Positions 23,409 through 34,460 of a stretch of DNA of 64,000 nt are shown here, in pieces. The stretch covers positions 39,695,079-39,759,078 of the forward strand of contig CM049309.1 in assembly GCA_026874595.1 (NCBI GenBank), read 5' to 3'. The translations under genes were made by a program, and so were the position numbers. How positions within the stretch are numbered: the first letter of the stretch is position 1; every line of letters starts with the position of its first letter. The notes below the pieces were generated by a model that saw only the letters and a list, made by a program, of their open reading frames with translations, was not told the DNA's origin and did no database searches. The DNA is from Sipunculus nudus (lineage: Eukaryota > Annelida > Sipuncula > Golfingiida > Sipunculidae).

Positions 23409-23488
<80 letters not shown>

Positions 23489-24706
23489 CTTTTTTTGTCT
23501 GTGGTATGATGTACCACAAGGTATATTGTTTCCAGTATAGGTTAATTCAAATCAGGTTTTCATAGTAAAATCAGAAATGTAACCAAAGTCTATCATTTTA
23601 ATTATTAATATATTTCATTTCCAATATATTCATATTATTTTCTGAATATCAGGGGGATGGGATGATTACATTTAACCATCCCCAACTGCTAAAAAGTGAG
23701 GGGGGGGGGGTATGTACCCCAATCTCCCCAGTATTGACGCCCTGCAAAAAGGCACGGATAAAAGCCAATTTATACACATGCATGCACCTTGACAGGGATA
23801 AAAGTAGAATGTATATTTTCCTTGTAAACATTGTAGAGTACATCTTATACATTTGTTACAGAGGATGTTGTAATTAATAAATTCATTCACATTTAATAAA
23901 AGAAAGTCGTGATATCATATCTGGTTTTTTATAAATTTAAAAAAAGTAAATATATCAGGAAACTGAAAATTAAACACAGAGAAATGGATTTTCTGTTCTT
24001 TTGAACCTTAATCGATACTGGGTTTTTGTTTAGTCGCTCTCATAACCAGCTTATGATACTGCTTATATTAACATGACAAAAATACAATTTAGATAAGAAA
24101 AAGCTCAAACGCTATTGATCAATAACAATTCTGAATTCATGACGGAAATTCCAAAAGTTATCTGAAAACCTTAAAAGCTCATTGGATCTTTTTATTATAG
24201 CTTTCTAATCAGTTAATCAATCAATCATTAAGAGTTTAATTCTACGTTTCACGAATTTTTGTGCTTAATCATAAATGTAATGACATAGTAAAATGGAAAT
24301 AGGCTAAAAATTAACACAAATAACGTAAACAATATTTATGTATACCATGTTTTACTAGCTGTAGGTAACTTAAAATAATATAGTGTGTACAATTTATTAT
24401 GATTTGCATCCATGCATTAATCACTGTGAAAGTTTTCTTTCCGGCTGAGACTGTTTTGTGGTTAGGCCACAGAAAAAAAAATCGTTGTTCCACGGAGTCG
24501 CGTTTTTTCAGGTGCTCGTCTGTGTTGCTAATTTGTGTTCTTGACTTGAGGGCGGGAGATGAGTGATGACCTCTAGTGTCATCGGAAAGAACTATAGCCA
24601 TAGGTCATTTATCGCTATCATGCTTTTCAGGCCACCTGTCTACATCCATTTGTTGAAGTAAATGTGTAATAATATGCTTGAAAATTATATTCATGTATAT
24701 ATATAT
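21598..24706. other. Repeat-rich intergenic stretch
   Basis: Contains two related copies of an AT-rich repeat that ends in G and C runs (about 21600-21815 and 23490-23745), with a long AT microsatellite before the second (23412-23485). At about 22100-22560 there is a two-copy ~240-bp direct repeat, with CACACGMTGGTCAGCACACGA-like and CACGTGATCTCAATTATTCC landmarks in each copy. No gene is supported. Confidence 0.55.
23412..23485. repeat. (AT)n microsatellite
   Basis: A pure AT run of about 37 dinucleotides. Confidence 0.95.
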
Positions 24707-25436
24707 TGTTACAGGTGCTCTTTTAATTGTGTGACACGGGCGTAACTCGTGTTGTGACACCCTCGCCGGGCGGTTTGTTATATTCTATGTTTAATCGGTA
24801 CTGGTTGAACTCTCGTTGTAATGTCGGCCTTGGGTTTTCTCGCCTGGTCGTAAGTAACGTGATGAGCCTGGTGTGATGAGATACACAGCGCTGTTTTTCT
24901 GGAGAATTCCTGAAACGCGTGTTTTACTGTGTTGTGCAAGACCTTATAGACTGTTCGAGGAGTGGAAAATTCTCGGCTTGAGGTGTGAGGGTATATAAGG
25001 GGCTGTGTTTAAGAAGAGGGAAGACAGCAGAGCAGATTCCAGCGGACGCAGAAGCGTGTGTCAGGACCTTATCCGACGAATGCGGCAATTATACATTTTC
25101 AAAGACTTTCTCCTGGATTTTATGTAATTGGACTTCAGTTTACTCTCTGGGTTGTTGCAAGAACTTTCCACTGGACTGTTATTCTCCGAGAGTTTACATT
25201 TAAAGGACTTATCGTTGTGATGGTGTTGGTATCCAGGTACTGTGCACATTCATTATTTTCTCTGTTATAGTATTGACTTGTTGCTATAACGTAGTTTTAC
25301 TGTATAATTGTATTGATTTAGTATATTGTATTGTTAGGGTTGTTTTAAGAATAAATTATAGTTATTTGTTAACAAAAAAAACTGACTTATTTATTCATCT
25401 GATTTTTTTATCTCCGTTACAGAATTTGTGTTCCGT

Positions 25437-25440
<4 letters not shown>
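24707..25440 (+). mobile_element. Solo LTR of an LTR retrotransposon
   Basis: Starts TGTTAC and ends GTAACA, a perfect 6-bp inverted TG...CA terminus. Inside, in order, are a TATA box (GTATATAAGG near 24990), a purine-rich leader region and AATAAA (about 25351) before a T-rich end. This U3-R-U5 order marks a + strand LTR of 734 bp. No gag/pol and no second LTR are present, so it is a solo LTR. The target duplication is hidden in flanking AT repeats. Confidence 0.7.

Positions 25441-25468
<28 letters not shown>
25441..25468. repeat. (AT)n microsatellite
   Basis: A pure AT run immediately right of the LTR. Confidence 0.9.
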
Positions 25469-25475
<7 letters not shown>

Positions 25476-25651
25476 AAACGCTGAAGAAAAACAACACTGT
25501 AAATTTACAACAGTCTGTTTCACGGGATGCGACCCTATCATCAGTTGAATGTGGTTAGAACAGTGTTTACAGTGTTGTTGTACTTCTACGTTATACCTCT
25601 CTGGTCTAGTCTTTAGGCCTAAGAACACTTTGCAACGGGGGGTTACTCTAC

Positions 25652-25656
<5 letters not shown>

Positions 25657-25704
<48 letters not shown>
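25657..25704. repeat. (AT)n microsatellite
   Basis: A pure AT run of about 24 dinucleotides. Confidence 0.95.
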
Positions 25705-25707
<3 letters not shown>

Positions 25708-25840
25708 GGTCACTGCTTCAGCAAACCAGTGTAATACCGGCTAATGACGGGCTTGAAACCTTAAAATTACTGAGTTAAACTAATCTACAAATAGAAGGAT
25801 TTGCTATAGAATGGATGTAGATAGATATTTTAGGTAGATA

Positions 25841-25938
25841 TGAGAGAGAGGGAGAGAGGGAAAGTCTAGGGAGGGGGGCGGAGAGAGAGACACAGACAGA
25901 CAGACAAACAGAAAAAGACAGAGAGGGAGAGAGAGGAC
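25841..25938. repeat. GA-rich low-complexity tract
   Basis: Mixed GAGAGG, GACAGACAGACA and AGAGAGAG runs; simple sequence. Confidence 0.85.
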
Positions 25939-26039
25939 GGAATGCAGCAAATGTTGACATTTTTTTACAAAATAGGCATAAGTAAGGGCTCACCAGAAAA
26001 TTCGAAACTTCTTTCGGTTTCGACCACTTCGGGGAAACC

Positions 26040-26640
26040 GTTCACAAAATAACACCTAGTTCATGTAACCATGCTACAATCAGTTCAAGCATTTTTAATC
26101 CTCTGTATAATTTACCAAATTTTGCGATCACCTCCGGAGTTGTGACACGAGCAATTCCTTTTTTCAAATTTTTATTTAGACTCGATTAAGAGAGGATCAC
26201 ATAATACATTTGTGAAGTATGATCATTAATACACAATCAAATATCCCTAAACTAATTAAGTACATAGTTAATTGGTACATGTATTTGAAATATTTGAAAA
26301 ACCTTCCTGGCTGAGTATGTGCACTACAGGACGCACATAGTGTAATTGCATCAGCTTAAATGAAACATTTATCAAGGATGAATAAATATAGGTAATTGAG
26401 ATAAATAATTAAGAAACGATATTGACTTTAAATAATGCTTGTCTTTTTTTAATTATGAACTACCGTCGTATTTCTTTTAGAAAGGTGCGTTAACAATGCC
26501 TACTACCAGATTTACCGGTATGTACGGGCTATGAGCAATATTAATATTGCATACCGGCTTATTGATATTCCCTGTGAATATTATCTTCTTAACTTCCTTT
26601 AAATAGCCCCTATATTCTTTTTGTGTTTGTAGTTTACAGT
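26040..26640 (+). repeat. Duplicated block upstream of exon 1, copy 1
   Basis: Matches 40335-40420 together with 42860-43290, which are split there by a later insertion. Shared landmarks are TCCTCTGTATAATT, CGATTAAGAGAGGATC, ACCGGTATGTACGGGC and TATTCCCTGTGA. The CTAGTTCATGTAACCATGC near its start matches the last bases of the window (about 63980-64000). It marks the left side of each first-exon unit in the tandem gene array. Confidence 0.75.
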
Positions 26641-27039
26641 TTGATAATGATATTCAAATCCTGAAATATCTTTTCTCATGATTCTGGCCGGAGTGACATG
26701 AATTTAAAATGAACTTGTTTGATTTTTGCACACCAAAATAATAAAATGATTAACTGACCCATGCTTTTCATTTCTTCAACAAATGTGAAAAAAAAACAAC
26801 AGAAATCTAAAAATTCAAGTATAAATATGTTAATGTTAGGGTAAAGAACTCTTGAATAACGATAAGCGTTGACCGCAAATGCACTTTGAGTGCCGGGGAG
26901 AGGGAAATTTCCTGTTCTTTATACTGACAAACCGTTCTGAATTAATATCAGTTACAAGTGTACCACACAAGCCACTGTACTGGCAGTCGGGACCGAGAGT
27001 CACATGTTAATCCAAATCAACTGACCATGCACAACAGAC

Positions 27040-28570
27040 AAAATTAAACATATGCATTTTACAGGGCTCAAATATATTTTCCTAAAAATATACATCGTAT
27101 AGGTGAATCTTTCTTTTTTTAATTAATTATGCGGGACCGTGAAATTGGCATGAAAATATCCAGCTCAACCTATCATAATAATTTCGAAGCACTAGTCTGT
27201 AAAGTTATTGAAACTGTTGAAACCACAGGGCATTGAATTGGCAAAAACTATAACTCTTTTTGCTCGGCTGAAAATAATTTCGTATATTTACTTTTTTATT
27301 TCCATGCGAGACACTACAAAATTGATGTTAAGATCAGTTTTTTTTCCGGATGTTGTACCTGCTATAATGGGCCATTTTTTTGTAGATTGACCTTTATGTG
27401 TACACACATACATATATATATATTTAAAGAATGATAATTTAATAAATTTACATAGAAAAGTCTTAAAATATAATATATCATGTTATTTTTTTAGGATTTT
27501 CATAAGTCTTCCTGGGTTGAACCCCCCCTTGTCCTAAATCCTGAATTCGCCCCTGGTCTTTATAAAGTTTTATGAAAAAATCTTGGGACACATTTTTTCG
27601 AAATAAAAGTGGAAAAATTAGAGGGTTGTAAATGAAACTTTAATAAGTAAGGTGAGATTATATATATTGCACTCGAAGAGTGAAAAATCTACAGCTATAT
27701 CATTTGTAATAAATTTAAGTGGTTATCCAGTTGCTCATTATGCAATGGGGACAGGTACTTTTAATGACCTGTCAACTCTTAAAGATAGAGTTGAAGCTTT
27801 TTTGGGTTTTATACTTCGTCAAATAAATAAGCTAAAATTAAGTATAAATTATAAGATAAGAAATTCTATCTTCAAAGCACAATGACAGATATATATAAAT
27901 AAATATATATATATATTAACAGATATATATATATAAATATATATATTAATGGAATGAAAATTTAATATATTTACATAGATAGAAAAGTCTTAAAATATAA
28001 TATATCATGTTATTATATCTTACCTGTTGAGAGAGAGGGAGAGCGCGGTAGAAATTGAGCAAAGAAATAATAATTAAAAAAGTTTTGCCGCATAAATCTA
28101 CAACCATAGATACAATTTCTATTAATGTATAAGTTTATTTATTATTGCATTTAAGCAGTGCAATTAATGCACAGCAGATTGTGGTTATGTGCTGATGTCC
28201 TGACGGTCTTATAATCCGGCCCTATTCACGTGAACTAAGAGACCTATCAAAGGCGGAGTCTCTGCCCGGAGAGTATGAATCCTTCCCACGATGCATCGCG
28301 ACAAATGGCCACATTGGATTAACAGCGTCGTGTGAATTGTACAAGAAAGAACCTGTAAAATAAGGCTTTTTGTCAGTTAGAATGTAAAATCATACATGCA
28401 AAAGGTTAGTTAATATAGTGTTGATAAGCCTGATGCATTTTCTTCTAGTGATCAGGCCTGTCATCTCCTCCGAGAGCCCTCGACCTATCGTTGCAAATAC
28501 GTTGCGGAGTGTCTATATTGAATTTACATTGGGCCCATGGACCGTAATGTCCGTCCAGCAGAAGTTTCAT
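27040..28570 (+). repeat. Nested inverted-repeat family, unit 1
   Basis: 27040-27430 matches 29450-29700 and 33165-33540 directly. 27500-27890 is inverted relative to 28640-28975 and 32357-32690. 27960-28560 is inverted relative to 31690-32340 and direct to 33600-34450. Together these make overlapping palindromes on both sides of intact exon 1. Confidence 0.75.
27622..27885 (+). CDS. Repeat-borne ~87-codon open frame, copy 1
   Basis: The frame is open from just after a TAG (27619-27621) to TGA at 27883-27885. It reads VRLYILHSKSEKSTAISFVI, continuing through PVAHYAMGTGTFNDLSTL and DRVEAFLG to RNSIFKAQ. Two other copies (28639-28902 and 32357-32620, both minus) keep the frame with only a few amino-acid changes. 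There is no ATG at the start, so it would be an internal or terminal exon of a mobile-element gene. No known domain is recognised. Confidence 0.35.
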   Translation, partial: RVVNETLISKVRLYILHSKSEKSTAISFVINLSGYPVAHYAMGTGTFNDLSTLKDRVEAFLGFILRQINKLKLSINYKIRNSIFKAQ

Positions 28571-28582
28571 AGGACACATCTG

Positions 28583-28585
<3 letters not shown>

Positions 28586-28625
<40 letters not shown>
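28586..28625. repeat. (AT)n microsatellite
   Basis: A pure AT run between the two inverted repeat copies. Confidence 0.9.
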
Positions 28626-28635
<10 letters not shown>

Positions 28636-28638
28636 CTG

Positions 28639-28902
28639 TCATTGTGCTTTGAGGATAGAATTTCTTAGCTTATAATTTATACTTAATTTTAGCTTATTTA
28701 TTTGACGAAGTATAATACCCAAAAAAGCTTCAACTCTATCTTTAAGAGTTGACAGGTCATTAAAAGTACCTGTCCCCATTGCACAATGAGCAACTGGATA
28801 TGCCCTTAAATTTATTACAAATGATATAGCTGTAGAATTTTCACTCTTCGAGTGCAATATATATAATCTCACCTTACTTATTAAAGTTTCATTTACAACC
28901 CT
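28639..28902 (-). CDS. Repeat-borne ~87-codon open frame, copy 2
   Basis: Minus-strand copy of the frame at 27622-27885, inverted relative to it. It has SKSENSTAIS, NLRAYPVAHCAMG and RNSILKAQ at the stop. Few residues differ and no stop or frameshift has arisen. Function unknown. Confidence 0.35.
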   Translation of the reverse strand, partial: RVVNETLISKVRLYILHSKSENSTAISFVINLRAYPVAHCAMGTGTFNDLSTLKDRVEAFLGIILRQINKLKLSINYKLRNSILKAQ

Positions 28903-28969
28903 CTAATTTTTCCACTTTTATTTCGATAAAAATGTGTCCCAAGATTTTTTCATAAAACTTTATAAAGAC

Positions 28970-29187
28970 CAGGGGCGAATCCAGGATTTAGGAAAAGGGG
29001 GGGTCCAACCCAGGAAGACTTATGAAAATCCTAAAAAAAAAGGTCATCACGTCTGGAAAAGGGGGGGTCCAGGCCGCAAAATTACGTCTAAAACCCTTTA
29101 TAAAAAGGTCGCTTCGGGTGAAAAAAAGGGGGGTGGGGCTGTCCGGACCCCCTGGACCCCCCCCCCCCCCCCCCCGATCCGTTTCTG
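28970..29187. mobile_element. hAT-like short element, copy 1
   Basis: The left end CAGGGGCGAATCCAGG is inverted relative to the right end, which closes GATCCGTTTCTG; its sister copy ends CCTGGATCCGCTTCTG. The interior has G and C runs and no coding capacity. No 8-bp target duplication is visible, so the ends may be eroded or embedded in the larger repeat. Confidence 0.5.
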
Positions 29188-29854
29188 AAGCCGGTTTGAT
29201 CGCCATGACACGATGCAGTTTGATTACTTCTTGTTTAAAACCCACGTAAGTTACGTAAGTAAAGTCAGAGAATGATTAAAAAGGCCTATCATTATCGGTA
29301 TGTTTTTTCTTATTTTCTAAGAAAGATTATATTATCCCAATTTTTTTATTTACTAGGTAGATTGTCATATTTTTCATGGTCTTTATTTTTTATTTTACCT
29401 ACAATAGGGTGCAGCTTTACTTTTTTTAGATGTTTAACTTAACTCATAAAATTAAACATATGCATTTTACAGGGCTCAAATATATTTTCCTAAAAATATA
29501 CATTGTATAGGTGAATCTTTCTTTTTTTAATTAATTATGCGGGACCGTGCAATTGGCATGAAAGTATCCAGCTCAACCTATCATAATAATTTCGAAGCAC
29601 TAGTCTGTAAAGTTATTGCGACTGTTGAAACCACAGGGCATTAAATTGGCAAAAACTATAACTCGCTTTGCTCGGCTGAAAATAATTTCGTATATTTACC
29701 GTGCAAGTGGGTCAGTGCCTGGGTTTAATTTCAGAGTCTACGCATATGCATAATGACCCTGCTGGGAAGGTTCGCCAGTGCTCCCCCGACGGCTAACTGT
29801 TGTGATGTGTACAGTTATTCGATGTGCCACATCGCCCACAAACGCACGGCAGCT

Positions 29855-29999
29855 ATGGACGGGGAGCTTCTAAAAGAGCTAAAAGACTACGACTTCGTCC
29901 GTTTTACATGGTCTGATCTCCACGGCATCCAGCGAGGAATCTATTCATCAAAACGGAATGTACCACACTTTCTAGAACATGGGATATTTGTTTATATGG
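29855..29999 (+). CDS. LGSN-like: Lengsin-like protein, first coding exon (intact)
   Basis: Encodes MDGELLKELKDYDFVRFTWS, then DLHGIQRGIYSSKRNVPHFL and EHGIFVYMG. This is the N-terminal beta-grasp part of the glutamine synthetase fold; the V-R-F-x-W-x-D-x-x-G-x-x-R-G core is typical of lengsins. It ends at the consensus donor ATGG|GTGAGT (29999/30000), phase 1, which fits the phase-1 acceptors at 6720/6721 and 55627/55628. Joined to 55628-56808 it gives an unbroken 441-residue protein. An in-frame upstream ATG at 29753 is disfavoured because the homologous region before 45932 does not conserve that frame. Conserved TACAG or TTCAG just upstream (about 29815) may be the acceptor after a 5' UTR exon. 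The nearest downstream first-exon copy (45932) is broken, so this exon would have to skip it. Confidence 0.88.
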
Positions 30000-31689
30000 G
30001 TGAGTAGTTTCCATACAGCTCCCGTGTCCCCCACTCGCCCCCTGCGCCACGCTGTTAGACAACTAGTCCGCCACGTACGGACTCCCATTTATCTGTGATA
30101 TGGAGTCCGACCGTCTAGCGGTTAGCCACCAAGGGTGACTATAAATTTTAGATATATGTCAGAGTACATTTTAAAGTCACCATCCCATGTATGCACTTGG
30201 GTGGGATTCTAACCTCTGTATGATCTCTGTCTATAAATGGGAAAAAAACCCCTCAGTAACTCGAGTATCTAATTTTTTAAGACAAAATTTTGTTATAATA
30301 AGCTAATTGCATATATTCCTTGCTTCATTAAGTCTATAACTTTCATAACACGGGACCAGTGCACAAAACATTGTCGCCGCTACATATACATTCTAACTGC
30401 TTCTGTCATGGCGGTTATGGGCAGTACGACCCGTGTTTTCTTCGACCAAAATTCACAATAACTGAAGGAAAATGCACTTACAGTTGCCAATATGTTGCAG
30501 TTGTATTGAAAATAAGATACTTTTGCCATGGTGAAGAAGTTTTAATGTCATCCCTTCAATTAAACTGAAAATAAAACTGCCTTTTCCGGAAAATACGATC
30601 GTATCGTGGTCAAATACCACTTATCTCTATATATGGGGAGGCGACGAAACAGTCGTCCGGTAACGGTTCAAGACGTTTCGTCGCTGCAGGTGGCTATCTA
30701 GCGGTGAGAGTTCACCCTACCGTACATGGAGGGACCTGTAACATGAATTACCACTGCTTGTTGTGTGATAGAGAAACAATCTTGTATTTATATATAGAAA
30801 TAAACCTTTTATGTATCAAATTAAATCGATATATCACCTTTATGTGCGCCTGTAAATGATTTTTATCCTTTGAACTGCCGGGGTTCATTTGTTGCATGCC
30901 AACTGGACATCGCCGGAAAAGGAATCCCATGCAAATTAGGTGGGCAATCTATGCAAAAGATGAATTCAGGGTACCTTTTGCCAGGTATGCCAGTGCCGTG
31001 CACTTGGATAGACCATATTCTTCCCATCATAAGTTGTGTGTTGTCAATGATGCTAATTTCCTATTGGCTGTTCCAACTTGAGGGCTCCAGCTGCCCGACG
31101 GAGACGAAGTAATATCTGACTTCATTGAGAGTAAGTGCCCATACTTTATTACATACTGATCATTCAGCAAAGGTTTTGTCCCAACGGAGTCTAAGCATCT
31201 GTAACAATTATAATATGTGGGATTTGTTTGGTGTCCTCACGCTTCACAAGGCATATACGTGTCTGAGGGTTTGTACGGATCCGTACAAACTTGGATAGTA
31301 TAGACTCTCCCCACAAGAGGCTGGAGCGCTTGTATAATTTACTATATATGTCAGCGCTGCAAGACTGCAGCAATTAGAGAACCAGATCGTTGATTCCGAT
31401 ATGTTTTTAGCGAATCTGTGAGCTTATGCAATGGTGTCGTCCGGCGTCCGGCAGCGAATGTCGAATCACTCACGCACCCTTAGCAAACAAGGTAAAAATG
31501 GCGATCGATATTGTTGATGGGGATAGAGAGAAAAAGGGGGTATAGTTTTTTGGGGGTCTTCAGTACAAATATAACAACTGTTTACTGCCTTGTGTTTGAC
31601 TCGTGTTATTTATTCATGTGTCATTCTGAACTTGGCTGCGTGGAAGTACCTTGAAGAATAGTCCATACATGGACCTATATGTCCTATGA
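30000..31689 (+). other. Start of the long intron, no further gene supported
   Basis: Intronic to the proposed gene. Open frames at 30870-31112 overlap in two frames; one is interrupted by a stop before a possible donor (GAGA|GTAAGT near 31131). No family is recognised. Confidence 0.4.
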
Positions 31690-32200
31690 TACTTCTGCTG
31701 GACGGACATTACGGTCAATGGGCCCAATGTAAATTCAATATAGACACTCCGCAACGATAGGTCGAGGGCCCTCGGAGGAGATGACAGGCCTGATCACTCG
31801 AAGAAAATGCATCAGGCTTATCAACACTATATTAACTAACCTTTTGCATGTATGATTTTACATTCTAACTGACAAAATCCCTTATTTTACAGGTTCTTTC
31901 TTGTACAATCCACACGACGCTGTTAATCCAATGTGGCCATTTGTTGCGATGCAACGTGGGAAGGATTCATACTCTCCGGGCAGAGACTCCGCCTTTGATA
32001 GGTCTCTCAGTTCACGTGAATAGGGCCGGATTATAAGACCGTCGGACATCAACAAGGAACCACGATCGGCTGTGCATTAATTGCACTGCTTAATTGCATA
32101 AATAAATAAACTTATACATTAATAGAAATTGTATCTGTGGTTGTAGATTTATGCGGCAAAATTTATTTCATCATTATTTCTTTGCTCAATTTCTACCGCG

Positions 32201-32226
32201 CTCTCCCTCTCTCTCAACAGGTAAGA
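32201..32226 (+). promoter_or_regulatory. Candidate recursive (ratchet) splice site
   Basis: A continuous pyrimidine tract leads to CTCTCTCTCAACAG|GTAAGA at 32220/32221: a strong acceptor joined directly to a strong donor. It lies in the sense orientation inside the 25.6-kb intron between 29999 and 55628. It belongs to a repeat arm, and the two other copies (near 28023 and 33612) are on the minus strand, so it may be accidental. Confidence 0.4.
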
Positions 32227-32356
32227 TATAATAACATGATATATTATATTTTAAGACTTTTCTATCTATGTAAATATATTAAATTTTCATTCCATTAATA
32301 TATATATTTATATATACATCTGTTAATATATATATATATTTATTTATATATATCTG

Positions 32357-32620
32357 TCATTGTGCTTTGAGGATAGAATTTCTTATCTTATAATTTATAC
32401 TTAATTTTAGCTTATTTATTTGACGAAGTATAATACCCAAAAAAGCTTCAACTCTATCTTTAAGAGTTGACAGGTCATTAAAATTACCTGTCCCCATTGC
32501 ATAATGAGCAACTGGATATGCCCTTAAATTTATTACAAATGATATAGCTGTAGAATTTTCACTCTTCGAGTGCAATATATATAATCTCACCTTACTTATT
32601 AAAGTTTCATTTACAACCCT
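32357..32620 (-). CDS. Repeat-borne ~87-codon open frame, copy 3
   Basis: Minus-strand copy, nearly identical in protein to copies 1 and 2 (NLRAYPVAHYAMGTGNFNDL, RNSILKAQ). Keeping the frame in three copies hints at past selection or recent copying. Function unknown. Confidence 0.35.
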   Translation of the reverse strand, partial: RVVNETLISKVRLYILHSKSENSTAISFVINLRAYPVAHYAMGTGNFNDLSTLKDRVEAFLGIILRQINKLKLSINYKIRNSILKAQ

Positions 32621-32687
32621 CTAATTTTTCCACTTTTATTTCGATAAAAATGTGTCCCAAGATTTTTTCATAAAACTTTATAAAGAC

Positions 32688-32896
32688 CAGGGGCGAATCC
32701 AGGATTTAGGAAAAGGGGGGGGTTCAACCCAGGAAGACATATGAAAATCCTGAAAAAAGGTCATCACGTCTGGAAAAGGGGGGGGTCAAGGCCGCTAAAT
32801 TACGTCTAAACCCTTTATAAAAAGGTTGCTTTGGGTGAAAAAAGGGGGGGGGGGGGGGGTTCGGACCCCCTGGACCCCCCCCTGGATCCGCTTCTG
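32688..32896. mobile_element. hAT-like short element, copy 2
   Basis: Ends CAGGGGCGAATCCAGG and CCTGGATCCGCTTCTG form 16-bp inverted repeats with three mismatches. The interior has long G and C runs and no coding capacity. Confidence 0.55.
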
Positions 32897-33906
32897 AAGC
32901 CGGTTTGATCGCCATGACACGATGCTGTTTGATTACTTCTTGTTTAAAAACCACGTTAGTTCCGTAAGTAAAGTCAGAAAATGACTACAAAGGCCCATCA
33001 TTATCGGTATGTTTTTTCTTATTTTCTAAGAAAGATTATATTATCTCAATTTTTTTATTTACTAGGTAGATTGTCATATTTTTCATGGTCTTTATTTTGT
33101 ATTTTACCTACAATAGGGTGCAGCTTTATTTTTTTAAGATGTTTAACTTAACTCATAAAATTAAACATATGCATTTTACAGGGCTCAAATATATTTTCCT
33201 AAAAATATACATCGTATAGGTGAATCTTTCTTTTTTTAATTAATTATGCGGGACCGTGAAATTGGCAGGAAAATATCCAGCTCAACCTATCATAATAATT
33301 TCGAAGCACTAGTCTGTAAAGTTATTGAAACTGTTGAAACCACAGGGCATTAAATTGGCAAAAACTATAACTCGCTGTGCTCGGCTGAAAATAATTTCGT
33401 ATATTTACTTTTTTATTTCCATTCGAGACACTATAAAATTGATGTTAAGATCAGTTATTTTCCAGATATTGTACCTGCTATAATGGGCTTTTTTTTGTAG
33501 ATTGACCTTTATGTGTACACACACACATATACATATATTTAAAGGAATGATAATTTAATATATTTACATAGAAAACTCTTAAAATATAATATATCATGTT
33601 ATTATATCTTACCTGTTGTGACAGAGGGAGAGCGCGGTAGAAATTGAACAAAGAAATAATGATGAAATAAATTTTGCTGCATAAATCTACAACCACAGAT
33701 ACAATTTCTATTTATGTATAAGTTTATTTATTTATGCAATTAACCAGTGCAATCAAAGCCCAGCAGATTGTGGTTCCTTGCTGATGTCCGACGGTCTTAT
33801 AATCCGGCCCTATTCACGTGAACTTTCAAAGGCGGAGTCTCTGCCCGGAGAATATGAATCCTTCCCACGTTGCATTGCGACAAATGGCCACATTGGATAA
33901 ACAACG

Positions 33907-34304
33907 TTGCCGATGACGAAAAAAACTTGCTAAAAACTTGCATAACCGGGAAACCCGGTTAACACGGTCCAACTGGCCGAAACCGAAAGTACAAGGGCTA
34001 TGGGTCTCGAAGCAGTGTCGTTCACAGGATCGAGTTCGGCTCTCGAATGGCATGGCTGGGTCTCCGCTGCTGGGACCGGTGGAGGGAATGTGGGTTGCTT
34101 CTGGCTTTTTGGCTGTGGATGCTGTAGCTTTCTAAAACGGTCAACGACTCGGAATGGACGGTGGCGCCCTCTACGGCTCCTTGCTTGGCTTGGCGTGGCA
34201 CTGCGACTGTTAGCTCAGAGAACAAGCTTAAAGAGCGCACAGGGCTGAGGTCTTGACCGCAGGAACCTGTAGCTGCTCGATGAGCATATACCTCTTTTGG
34301 TTGG
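33907..34304 (+). mobile_element. 398-bp insertion with 14-bp target duplication
   Basis: Flanked by TTGGATAAACAACG (33893-33906) and TTGGATAAACAGCG (34305-34318). The unoccupied version, TTGGATTAACAGCG, is present near 28315 in the sister repeat. A target duplication of this length suits target-primed retroposition. The inserted sequence resembles 52418-52690 and a short tail at 3205-3245 (shared GTCTTGACC...GCAACCT...GCTGCTCGA). No gene is recognised in it. Confidence 0.55.
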
Positions 34305-34460
34305 TTGGATAAACAGCGTCGTGTGGGTTGTACAAGAAAGAACCTGTAAAACAAGCCTTTTTGTCAGGTAGAATGTAAAATCATACATGCAAAAGGTTAG
34401 TTAATATAGTGTTGATAAGCCTGATGCAATTTCTTCGAGTGATCAGACCTGTCATCTCAG

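Larger units (their letters stand above)
31690..34460. repeat. Nested inverted-repeat family, unit 2 (palindromic)
   Basis: The left arm 31690-32340 is inverted relative to the right arm at about 33560-34450. The interior holds the minus-strand open frame (32357-32620), a hAT-like element (32688-32896) and a copy of the 27040-27430 sequence. The right arm is split by an insertion at 33907-34304. Confidence 0.7.

Noticed and set aside
24985-25270. Open frames of 62-72 codons inside the LTR
   Set aside because: They overlap in several frames and on both strands, and fall in the R/U5-like part of the LTR with no domain.
29753-29854. Upstream in-frame ATG extending exon 1 by 34 codons
   Set aside because: The homologous sequence before the broken exon copy does not keep this frame, and family N-termini align best from the ATG at 29855.
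30870-31112. Overlapping ~80-codon frames in the long intron, one with a possible donor at 31131
   Set aside because: Both frames look equally plausible, one contains a stop before the donor, and no family is recognisable.
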